Positions 56,551 to 64,000 of a stretch of 64,000 nt of DNA are shown here, piece by piece. Under the pieces are notes generated by a model. That model was given only the letters and a program-made list of their open reading frames with translations, searched no databases and was not told where the DNA came from. Position numbers and translations under genes: made by a program. Within the stretch, counting starts at the first letter, position 1; each line of letters begins with the position of its first letter. This stretch comes from an uncultured Granulosicoccaceae bacterium (GTDB taxonomy: Bacteria; Pseudomonadota; Gammaproteobacteria; Granulosicoccales; Granulosicoccaceae). The stretch covers positions 1-64,000 of the forward strand of contig CALLBO010000063.1 in assembly GCA_937998875.1 (NCBI GenBank). Reading direction: 5' to 3'.

Positions 56551-57894
56551 CTAGTCTGCCACTACTTCAATAAAGTGCCAGCCTTGCACGCCACCGGCAG
56601 ATTGGTCTTCGGCGGTCAGTGTACAGTTGCCGGTCGCTACCCCGGTGACGCGAATGCTCGTTGTGCTCAACGGGTCGATCTGACACGAAATATTGTCCTC
56701 CGGCAGGCTCCAAAGGTAGTTTCCATTTGGTTGTGGTCCCCATCGCGTGCTTGCGCGGTAGATACCAGCTTCCTGTAAATCCAGGCGCGCAGGTCCGGCG
56801 ATGACAATCTCCGCCTGCACATTACTGAATTCAGTGGCATCGAATTGATCTGTAATCACTGATGTAGCACTGCGGTTAGCATTGTTTACCACTGAAAGTT
56901 TAATGTTATGCAGGCTGCTTCGTGCCCCTTCTGCTCCACGTTTGGGAGAAGCATAGTGCAGGTAGTAAAAGCTGTTTGCACTGGCAACCACTTGTTGATT
57001 GATGGTGGTGAGTGTCGAATTGAGCTGTTCAAAATTTCGCAGCGCATAAGTGCCGCTGGTGCCAATCTGTTGCAGGATATCCGCTGAAATCTCATCGCCG
57101 ACACCAAGCGTGTAGACAGATTTACCGCGTACTGAAGCCAGCGCATCACGATATGTGTTTCTCGCTGCGGTGTCAGTGCCATCCGTTATGATTACCACAT
57201 TGCCTTGCATAATTTGAGTTAGATCAAAGGTATTTTCAATGCGACTGGCGCCGGTGATAACAGCACCATAAAAATCGGTTGGCGTTATTGCTACCGCGGG
57301 TTGGATGTTGTCAAGCGTATCTATCAGGGTGTTGGTGTTGTTGGTGAAATCCTGCAGCAGTGACACGCTGTCATTAAACGAGTACAAGGCAATTTCCTGT
57401 TGCGGTAACAGATTCGATTGTCCTTCTGCATCGGTCAGTATGCCCAGTACCGCATCTTTAATAGTATCCAGGTTTGCTGGTGAGATGCTGCTGCTGGTGT
57501 CGATCATGATGACGCTGCGTAGCGCATACGGTAGCTGCTCGTGTGGCACAATTGCGAGAGAGGTTTCAGCTGCCGAGACGGGTTCGTTGTCTTCAAGCAA
57601 CAGAAAATCGCTTGTTTGTAGCCCGGTTATAGCGCCACCATAACGATCAGTAGCCTGGAACATCACACTGATGATTGAAGGCAATGTTGCTTCAAAGTTT
57701 ATTTTTTCCAGCTGCACATATCGGTTCGGACCGGTACGAGCGGCGGTGCCCTGGGCCATGCCAGCGGAAGTGGCACCAGCGTCATTTTCTAAGCGATTGA
57801 TGCCTTCGCCATCGCAAGCGCTGAGCAGCCCGGCACTTGCCAGTGCGTAAAATAGCAGCGGAATCAGGGAACGTTGGGATCTGAATAAATTCAT
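56551..57894 (-). CDS. vWA-domain lipoprotein
   Basis: The 447-residue protein has a lipobox LLSAC (C27) with Asp at +2, which in E. coli keeps lipoproteins in the inner membrane. A von Willebrand A domain (~140-310) shows the MIDAS DxSxS (MIDTSSSIS) and ITDGTDTAARNTYRDAL. A conserved N-terminal beta region (DFLLLEDNEPV) precedes it and a C-terminal Ig-like domain (~400-447) ends the protein. It is probably an adhesion or scaffold protein. It converges with the protease gene after 32 bp and lies downstream of gspF. Confidence 0.82.
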   Translation of the reverse strand: MNLFRSQRSLIPLLFYALASAGLLSACDGEGINRLENDAGATSAGMAQGTAARTGPNRYVQLEKINFEATLPSIISVMFQATDRYGGAITGLQTSDFLLLEDNEPVSAAETSLAIVPHEQLPYALRSVIMIDTSSSISPANLDTIKDAVLGILTDAEGQSNLLPQQEIALYSFNDSVSLLQDFTNNTNTLIDTLDNIQPAVAITPTDFYGAVITGASRIENTFDLTQIMQGNVVIITDGTDTAARNTYRDALASVRGKSVYTLGVGDEISADILQQIGTSGTYALRNFEQLNSTLTTINQQVVASANSFYYLHYASPKRGAEGARSSLHNIKLSVVNNANRSATSVITDQFDATEFSNVQAEIVIAGPARLDLQEAGIYRASTRWGPQPNGNYLWSLPEDNISCQIDPLSTTSIRVTGVATGNCTLTAEDQSAGGVQGWHFIEVVAD

Positions 57895-58148
57895 GGCTTG
57901 CCGGCTCGGTTTTTAGTTTTAGTGTGGCCGCCTCTTGCACTGATTATATAACAAGGTGTTGTGTTGTCTGTGCTCCCGGGAATTAAGAATCGGACAGTCA
58001 TGGCCATACTTTCAACCTACAGGTTCGTACCGGGACCGCGTTGTAAGCACGAAGCTGTCCATTTAGCGATCAGAACACCTGATCGCGGCCTGATCGCCGC
58101 GAAATACACAGAAATTGACGTGATGAAACGGGCGAGTCCGCCAGGAGA

Positions 58149-59363
58149 TCAGGCAACCAGCTGATTGAGCTCAAAAATTGGAAGTAAGATCGCCAGTACG
58201 ATGGCCATCACCATACCGGCCATTATCAAAATAATCACCGGCTCGAGCAATGCTAGAAACACAGCAAGTATAGAGTTGAGTTCACGTTCCTGATGCGAAG
58301 CCGCCTTTTCGAGCATTTGTTCAAGTCGACCCGATGCCTCGCCACTGCCGATCAGATGCAACATCATAGGCGGGAAGAAACCGGTGCGCTCCAATGACCG
58401 GCTTAAACCACCGCCTTCACGGACCTTGGTGGCAGCTTGTTTAACAGCGTGACGCATCGGCCGGTTGGTGAGTACTTGCGATGCGATACCCAGTGCGTCG
58501 AGTACTGGTACGCCACTGGCTGCAAGAATACTCAGAGTGCGTGCAAACTGAGAGGCGTTGGAGCCGCGTATGATGCGTGAGATTAAAGGTACCTTTAGCA
58601 TAAAAGCATGCACCTTCATTTTTACGGATTCGTTTTGCAATAGGCGGCGCCATGCTATGAACAGCACAATGCCGGTAATCAGAACCGCAAGTCCCCAGTT
58701 TTGAATAAACTCACTGAGTGCAATCATCACTCTGGTAAGTAATGGCAACTCCTGACCCATGCTGTCAAATACCGACACCACTTTTGGTACCACGTAGGCA
58801 AGTAGAAAAGAGACAATCGCAATAGCGATAAACACGAGACCGATTGGATAGTACAGCGCTTTACTGATGATTTGCTTGGTCGATTGCTTGTCTTCAGTGT
58901 AGTCAGCCAGTCTTTCCAATACCGAGTCCAGGTGACCCGACTGTTCACCTGCTGCCACAGTAGCCTGAAAAATCTCCGGAAATACCTTTGGGTATTCGCC
59001 AAGTGCACTGGCCAGAGTTTTACCTTCCAGCACACGGCCTCTTACCGACAGCATTAATGATTTTATCTTCGGTTTGTCGCTTTGCTTGGCTACAGCGCCA
59101 AGGGCTTCCTCGATAGGAGTGCCTGAAGAGGCCAGTGTCGCAATCTGTCGTGTGATTAACGCGAGATCATTGTTACTGATGCCGCCACGGAAGGTGCCGG
59201 TTGCCTTTGCCCGGTTGGATTTTGAGCTTCCCTCAACCACATCAATCGGAGTAAGTTTCTGATCGCGCAGCTGTTGACGTATCTGGCGCGGGTTATCACC
59301 CTCCAGTACACCTTTTTTTTCACTGCCCGCCGCATCTAGCGCGACATACTCAAAAGCAGGCAT
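58149..59363 (-). CDS. gspF: Type II secretion system inner-membrane protein GspF
   Basis: The 404-residue protein begins MPAFEYVALDAAG and has two T2SF domains, each with the Gly/Thr-rich FARTLSILAASGVPVLDAL-like pattern, and three membrane helices. It forms the platform for the secretion pseudopilus. Its ATG touches the gspE stop codon with no gap, so they are translationally coupled. Eight consecutive T bases (59313-59320) encode lysines here. Confidence 0.95.
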   Translation of the reverse strand: MPAFEYVALDAAGSEKKGVLEGDNPRQIRQQLRDQKLTPIDVVEGSSKSNRAKATGTFRGGISNNDLALITRQIATLASSGTPIEEALGAVAKQSDKPKIKSLMLSVRGRVLEGKTLASALGEYPKVFPEIFQATVAAGEQSGHLDSVLERLADYTEDKQSTKQIISKALYYPIGLVFIAIAIVSFLLAYVVPKVVSVFDSMGQELPLLTRVMIALSEFIQNWGLAVLITGIVLFIAWRRLLQNESVKMKVHAFMLKVPLISRIIRGSNASQFARTLSILAASGVPVLDALGIASQVLTNRPMRHAVKQAATKVREGGGLSRSLERTGFFPPMMLHLIGSGEASGRLEQMLEKAASHQERELNSILAVFLALLEPVIILIMAGMVMAIVLAILLPIFELNQLVA

Positions 59364-60914
59364 CTACATTTCCCGGGTAACACGCAAGACTTCTTCCAGG
59401 GAAGTCAGACCATTCAATACCAGGCGCTTGCCATCTTCAGTGATGCCCGGGTATTTGCTGCGTGCGTAGGATTCTATCTCGTGCTCGGCCTCGCCATCAT
59501 GAATCATATTGCGAATGGTCTCATCCACAACATCCACTTCGTAGATACCGGTTCGTCCGACATAACCGGAGTGGTTGCAGACATTGCATCCGTGTGGCAG
59601 ATAGACAATGCCGTCTTCGTTTTCCTGTAAACCGAGCTGTTGACGCTCGGCAGCACTTGGCACATGTTCTTTTTTGCAATCGTTGCATAACAGTCTGACA
59701 AGTCGTTGTGCCACTAGCCCGATAAGGCTCGATGAAAGTAAAAACGGCTCTACACCCATATCACGCAGACGGGTGATTGATCCAATGGCAGTGTTGGTAT
59801 GAAGTGTTGAAAGTACCAGGTGCCCGGTCAAACTTGCTTGTACGGCGATTTCGGCGGTTTCAAGGTCGCGTATCTCACCGACCATCACGATATCCGGATC
59901 CTGTCGAAGTATGGCGCGCAACCCGCGGGCAAAGGTTAGATCGACTTTGGTATTCACCTGAGTCTGGCCGATGCCATCAAGGTAGTACTCTATGGGGTCT
60001 TCAACGGTCAGGATTGTGTTGCGACTGTTGTTGAGTTTGGTCATCGCTGCGTACAGTGAAGTAGTTTTACCTGAGCCAGTCGGGCCGGTCACCAGCACAA
60101 TACCGTGTGGCATTTTCAGTATGTTTAAAAGCAATTCTGTTGACGCATCCGACATACCCAGATTTTCAAGATCCAGACGTCCTGCCTGTTTGTCGAGTAA
60201 ACGCATCACCACGCGTTCACCGTGACCTGATGGCAGAGTTGAAACACGAACGTCAACCGGGCGTCCTGCAACTCGCAGTGAGATACGGCCATCCTGGGGC
60301 AGTCTTTTTTCGGCGATATCGAGCTTGGCCATCACTTTGATACGTGAAATCACCTGCGCTGCCGCTTGCTGAGGTGGTTCAAGCAGTTTGTTCATGACCC
60401 CGTCGACGCGATAACGCACAGACAATCGATGTTCAAAAGGTTCGATGTGTACATCTGAAGCGCCTTTGCGAATGGCTTCCGTCAGCATCGCATTGATCAG
60501 CCGGATTATCGGTGCGTCATCCTGTGATTCCATTAAATCTTCCGGTTCCAGCGACTCTGCCATTCGATCAAGATCGAGTTCGCCGTCGAAATCATCCATG
60601 ACCGTCATGGCGTCACTGGTGTTACCCTCGTAATTGCGGGTTAGCAACAAATCGAATTCGTCTTCATCCACCTGATGCAGTGTCACCGGGTGCCCGGCGC
60701 TACGTCGTGCCTCAAGGAGAGCCAGATTGGTCACACCGGGTCGGTGCACCAGTAGTGGATCGGGTTCGTTTTTTCGATCGATAAGAACGCCGTGGCGTTT
60801 GGCAAAGCTGTAGGGCAGATTGAGCGGTTTAAGGGCTGCGATCGTGTCAGTGTGCTCAGCGTCAATACTGGCGATGCCATCATCGAGCAGATGGTCGTTA
60901 GGTTGAGATGCCAT
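59364..60914 (-). CDS. gspE: Type II secretion ATPase GspE
   Basis: The 516-residue ATPase has Walker A GPTGSGKTTSLYAA (~290), Asp box EIRDLETAEIAVQASLTGHLVLSTLHTN and the zinc-finger cysteines CNDCKK with CNVCNHSGY (~410-455). The N-terminal ~130 residues form the N1 domain. It drives pseudopilus assembly. gspF follows directly and gspD lies 376 bp upstream. gspC and the later gsp genes are not in the window. Confidence 0.97.
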   Translation of the reverse strand: MASQPNDHLLDDGIASIDAEHTDTIAALKPLNLPYSFAKRHGVLIDRKNEPDPLLVHRPGVTNLALLEARRSAGHPVTLHQVDEDEFDLLLTRNYEGNTSDAMTVMDDFDGELDLDRMAESLEPEDLMESQDDAPIIRLINAMLTEAIRKGASDVHIEPFEHRLSVRYRVDGVMNKLLEPPQQAAAQVISRIKVMAKLDIAEKRLPQDGRISLRVAGRPVDVRVSTLPSGHGERVVMRLLDKQAGRLDLENLGMSDASTELLLNILKMPHGIVLVTGPTGSGKTTSLYAAMTKLNNSRNTILTVEDPIEYYLDGIGQTQVNTKVDLTFARGLRAILRQDPDIVMVGEIRDLETAEIAVQASLTGHLVLSTLHTNTAIGSITRLRDMGVEPFLLSSSLIGLVAQRLVRLLCNDCKKEHVPSAAERQQLGLQENEDGIVYLPHGCNVCNHSGYVGRTGIYEVDVVDETIRNMIHDGEAEHEIESYARSKYPGITEDGKRLVLNGLTSLEEVLRVTREM

Positions 60915-61290
60915 TACTTCGAGTTAGCTCCTGTGCCAATGATGATCCTTCGATAGCACGGTTGTCCTGTCCGGGTGTTGAACCGGGTGTTGACCATTGC
61001 CGTGACATGCCAGCCTGGCTATCACCGCAGAGTGTTGCAAATGAGGCTTGTACAACACTTGTATTCTACTCTTAAAGGCCCGCCGGTATTCTCTATCAAC
61101 CGTTACAGTAACATTGCTGCGGTGATTCAGGCAGGTGTCGGTTATTCGACACCTGGGTAAAATCATGGCTCTGGCCAATTCGGAGTGGTTGGATATATTC
61201 GGGCGCGGATCGTTGCATTCAGCGCGGCTTACCGGTACCCAAGCTGGTTCAAGGTGGTGCCTGGCCGATAGCCGGCAAATACCCGCCGGA
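60915..61290. other. Gap between gspD and gspE
   Basis: These 376 bp are unusually long for a gspD-gspE junction. They hold a perfect 9-bp hairpin (61132-61155, listed separately) and no recognisable gene in either strand. A promoter for gspE-F probably lies here, but I cannot place it by eye. Confidence 0.4.
61132..61155. other. Perfect 9-bp inverted repeat in the gspD-gspE gap
   Basis: CAGGTGTCG (61132-61140) and its exact reverse complement (61147-61155) flank GTTATT. No T tract follows on either strand, so it could be a regulator operator or a Rho-type end of gspD. Confidence 0.5.
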
Positions 61291-64000
61291 CTAATATCTT
61301 GGCTGTGGCTCCATTTCCGGCAGAATTGTCGTGTTGCCGGTAGTGATAGACGTCAGAAACACTTCTGGACGGTCGTCGGAAAGATCATCCTGCGAACGAT
61401 CAACCTCTAACTCATCGATGTTGTCGATGTACTCGCCAGTGCTTTGCAGCTCTTGCAATGCATCAGTGTCCTCGAATTCAAGTAGTTCGGCATCTACTGC
61501 GTCTTGTACGGATTCAAACTCGAGCGGTTTGCTGCTGGCAGGTACTTCAGCGACAGCCAGTTCCGCTTCAGTTATAGCTATTGGTAGTTCATCTGATTGT
61601 TCTGTGAGTGGCTCGAATAGCTGGTCGCCAGGTAGCGTCTCAGGTAATGGTTCCGGCAAAGGTTCTGTAGTCGCAATCGGCAGAGGTGCTGTTTCCACTA
61701 CAGATTCTTTAACCGGTTCGGACGTCACTACCGCTTCGCTGAGCTGTACCAGCAGGGGTGGCAGCGTTTTTTGTTCACTAGCTGGCAGGGTCCCGGTGGC
61801 ATCTTCTTCGATTGCAGAAGCAGCGTCGTCGCTTTGCATAACACTTGCAACCAATGCTTCATTCGCAACAGGTAGCTCCGGTGCGGTGTCGGTTTCTGCA
61901 ATAGTCGCGGTTTTGTTGAGGATGTTCTCAGCTACCGGTGCTGACATGTCAGCCATCGACGCGTCAATTGTCACGTCGGTAGTTGCTTCTTCTGCATCCG
62001 CCAATATCTGATCGGCCTGTTGTGAACTGTGCTCGGCGATTACCTTTTCGATGTCTGCTTTAGACGGACCGGCAATTACCGGATCACTTTTCGTCGTAGT
62101 ACCAGTCGTTACCAGTGTGCCGCTGCCAGCTTTGAGAATCGATCGAACTGACGCGTCTGTCAGTTGTAATCCTTCGTTGCCAGACAACGGTGTATCGAAT
62201 TGCGTTAACGGGCTGTCTGCGTCTTTGCCTTCAAAGTAGAATTTCAGCTCTGGCAGTTCCTGCTTCTCTTTAGTCAGCGCATTATCCTGCTCCTGTCGGT
62301 AAAGCATTTGACGGGAACGAAGGAAGTTGTACTTACTGTTGCTGTACTGACTGGCTGTTGTGCTATCTCGCATGATTTGCGGATGCAGAAAGATCATCAG
62401 GTTTCGTTTGGTTTTTGTCGTGCTGCGATAGCGAAACAAGTGTCCCAGAATCGGGATATCACCCAGCAGGGGTACCCGTTCTTCCACGTCAGTGAATTGA
62501 TCGTCTATCAGTCCGCCGAGCACCAGAGTTTGCCCGTCTTCAACCAACACGGTTGTTTTGATCGAGCGTACGTTGGTGGTGATATCGGCCGCGCCGGTAA
62601 GGGCAGTGGTATTAACGTTTGATACCTCTTGTTCCAGGTCCATCTTAATCGTGTTGCCGTCATTGATCTGTGGCGTCACTTTAAGGGTCAGACCGATATC
62701 TTCTCTTTCAATGGTCTGGAACGGATTGTTATTGTTGGCAGATAACTGTGTGCCGGTGACAAAAGGTACATTTGAACCCACAACGATCTCGGCTTCTTCG
62801 TTATCGAGCGTGACGATACTTGGTGTAGATAAAATATTGTTGTCTGCATCGGAGGCGATCGCTCGCACCAGAAAACCAAAATCAATTTCGCCGGTTGCAA
62901 AACGGCCGAGTGCCAGTGACAAGCCGGTGCCAAGAGAAGAAGGCAAGCCGCCGTTGCCGGCAGCTGCACCGGCGATGCCCAGCAGACCCTCAGTCGCTCC
63001 GCCAAGGTTTGAGTAACCGATCGGTACATCCTTATCTGTACCATCAAGCAGAAAGTTGATTCCGAACTCGCGTGTGTTGTCTTCTGTTATTTCCGCGATG
63101 ACGGCTTCGACCAATACTTGTGCGCGTCGAATATCAAGCTGTCTGATCACCGCAAGGATATTCTGCATCTCATCCTGCGGGGCGGTAATGATCAGCGCGT
63201 TTGTATTCGGATCTGCCTGAATATCTACGTTTGACTCACCCGTCTCGGCAGCACTTCTCGCTAGAACAGCGTTGTTCTGTGCCTGATTGGGAACAACGCC
63301 GGTGTTATTTACCTGCTGTGCCGTGTTTTGCGGGGCTTGTGTAAGAGGTTGTTGCTGCACGACTGCACCGGTGCCGTCTGCTGTTGTTGCTCCTACTTTG
63401 GCCTGACCCTGCGATACGCCTTGCAGAATAGTCACCATGTCTTCAGCGTTAGCAAATTTGAGGTAGACCACCCGCGTGTTGCCGCCGGATTCAATCGGCG
63501 TATCAAGGTGTGCAATCAGGCCGCGAATCCGCACGCGAACGGCTCTGTCACCGCTGATCAATACACTGTTGGTTCTTTCATCCGCAACGAGTTGTATGGC
63601 CCCCGGACCTTGTGGCCCACCAATGTTGTTGCGTTGCAGTGACGAGAGCGTGCCGACAATTTCCGATGCCGATGCGTGATTCAGGCGAACCACCTCGATT
63701 TCTTCGTTGTCCGGACGGTCGATGCGTCGAATGATCTCCATCAGGCGCTGAATATTCGAGGCGCGATCGGTGATAATCAATGAGTTGGTTGCAGCATAAG
63801 CCGCCAAGTGGCCCTGCTGCGGCACCATGGGACGAAGAATGGGCACCAGCTGCGCTGCCGGTACATTGATCACGGTGATCACCTGGGTAACCAGCTGATC
63901 TGAAGAATCCGCATCGTCGCCGAGAATCGGTACCGGGCCCTGCTTTGCCGTTACGTCGGGTACGATCTTCACCAGATCACCTGCCGGTACTGCCGAGTAA
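61291..64000 (-). CDS. gspD: Type II secretion outer-membrane secretin GspD, 5' end beyond window
   Basis: At least 902 residues are visible and the frame stays open to the right edge (...AVPAGDLVKIVPDV), so the true start lies outside. N1-N3 domains show VTQVITVINVPAAQLVPILRP and VRLNHASASEIV repeats. The secretin channel ends in VEDGQTLVLGGLID and RNLMIFLHPQIM (~residue 525 from the internal GTG at 63972). Beyond ~575 lies a ~315-residue low-complexity acidic Ser/Glu/Asp/Thr-rich extension that ordinary GspD proteins lack. The stop is TAG at 61291. Confidence 0.95.
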   Translation of the reverse strand, partial: YSAVPAGDLVKIVPDVTAKQGPVPILGDDADSSDQLVTQVITVINVPAAQLVPILRPMVPQQGHLAAYAATNSLIITDRASNIQRLMEIIRRIDRPDNEEIEVVRLNHASASEIVGTLSSLQRNNIGGPQGPGAIQLVADERTNSVLISGDRAVRVRIRGLIAHLDTPIESGGNTRVVYLKFANAEDMVTILQGVSQGQAKVGATTADGTGAVVQQQPLTQAPQNTAQQVNNTGVVPNQAQNNAVLARSAAETGESNVDIQADPNTNALIITAPQDEMQNILAVIRQLDIRRAQVLVEAVIAEITEDNTREFGINFLLDGTDKDVPIGYSNLGGATEGLLGIAGAAAGNGGLPSSLGTGLSLALGRFATGEIDFGFLVRAIASDADNNILSTPSIVTLDNEEAEIVVGSNVPFVTGTQLSANNNNPFQTIEREDIGLTLKVTPQINDGNTIKMDLEQEVSNVNTTALTGAADITTNVRSIKTTVLVEDGQTLVLGGLIDDQFTDVEERVPLLGDIPILGHLFRYRSTTKTKRNLMIFLHPQIMRDSTTASQYSNSKYNFLRSRQMLYRQEQDNALTKEKQELPELKFYFEGKDADSPLTQFDTPLSGNEGLQLTDASVRSILKAGSGTLVTTGTTTKSDPVIAGPSKADIEKVIAEHSSQQADQILADAEEATTDVTIDASMADMSAPVAENILNKTATIAETDTAPELPVANEALVASVMQSDDAASAIEEDATGTLPASEQKTLPPLLVQLSEAVVTSEPVKESVVETAPLPIATTEPLPEPLPETLPGDQLFEPLTEQSDELPIAITEAELAVAEVPASSKPLEFESVQDAVDAELLEFEDTDALQELQSTGEYIDNIDELEVDRSQDDLSDDRPEVFLTSITTGNTTILPEMEPQPRY

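Noticed and set aside
61331-62011. 226-residue Ser-rich reading frame on the plus strand
   Set aside because: It is antisense to the low-complexity tail of gspD, has no signal, domain or ribosome site, and its composition mirrors the acidic codons of gspD.

Overview
The window looks like chromosomal DNA of a marine-type gammaproteobacterium. I see no phage, plasmid, IS element or CRISPR array. The support is classic gammaproteobacterial synteny (rpsT / murJ-ribF-ileS-lspA-ispH, rpmA-obgE, mutY-yggX, yicC / rph-rdgB-hemW), a DUF3581 gene, type II secretion genes gspD-E-F and a GlyGly-CTERM protein. I cannot assign a genus from the sequence alone. The GC content is moderate and the gene density is high, with about 55 protein genes and one tRNA-Phe.

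Layout. 0.2-13.2 kb: an HDOD regulator, then the minus-strand housekeeping run ispH, lspA, ileS, ribF, murJ, with rpsT divergent from it. proB, obgE and rpmA follow, and ispB is divergent from rpmA; rplU is not in its usual place next to rpmA. 13.3-23.5 kb: a metzincin protease with a GlyGly-CTERM tail, a repeat-built lipoprotein with a peptidoglycan-binding domain, rluE, a 5'-3' exonuclease, rpmE, a CPXCG zinc-ribbon protein, a stand-alone TOPRIM protein derived from the GyrB/ParE family, a ProQ/FinO RNA chaperone, a MepK-like endopeptidase, an unrecognised polytopic membrane protein, a DUF3581 protein and tRNA-Phe. 23.7-30.8 kb: yggX, mutY, a large AsmA protein, molybdopterin genes (moaC divergent from moaD-moaE) and a Do-family protease. 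30.9-40.4 kb: a complete glycerol module. A rhizobial-type ABC importer (glpS, T, P, Q, U, V) and glpD lie on the minus strand, divergent from glpK. 40.5-49.8 kb: a DUF938 methyltransferase, a MucD-like protease, a two-component pair, a Na+/Ca2+ antiporter, and yicC divergent from rph-rdgB-hemW. 49.8-53.6 kb: an enolase-superfamily enzyme, then a copper cluster (an MFS transporter, PCuAC and SCO1). 53.9-64 kb: envelope or exported proteins (a TSP3-type lipoprotein, a Csp-like protein, a trypsin-like protease, a vWA lipoprotein) and gspF, gspE and gspD. gspD runs off the right edge.

How they work together. Glycerol enters through GlpVSTPQU, is phosphorylated by GlpK and oxidised by GlpD. The MFS-PCuAC-SCO set fits copper delivery to cytochrome oxidase. 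The type II secretion genes and the GlyGly-CTERM protease belong to one known theme, because rhombosortase substrates occur in T2SS bacteria. The least explained element is the 211-residue TOPRIM protein at 19.1-19.7 kb. It keeps the GyrB/ParE TOPRIM acidic residues and a trace of the GyrB tail but has no ATPase or transducer domain, and it sits just downstream of a ProQ-type gene.
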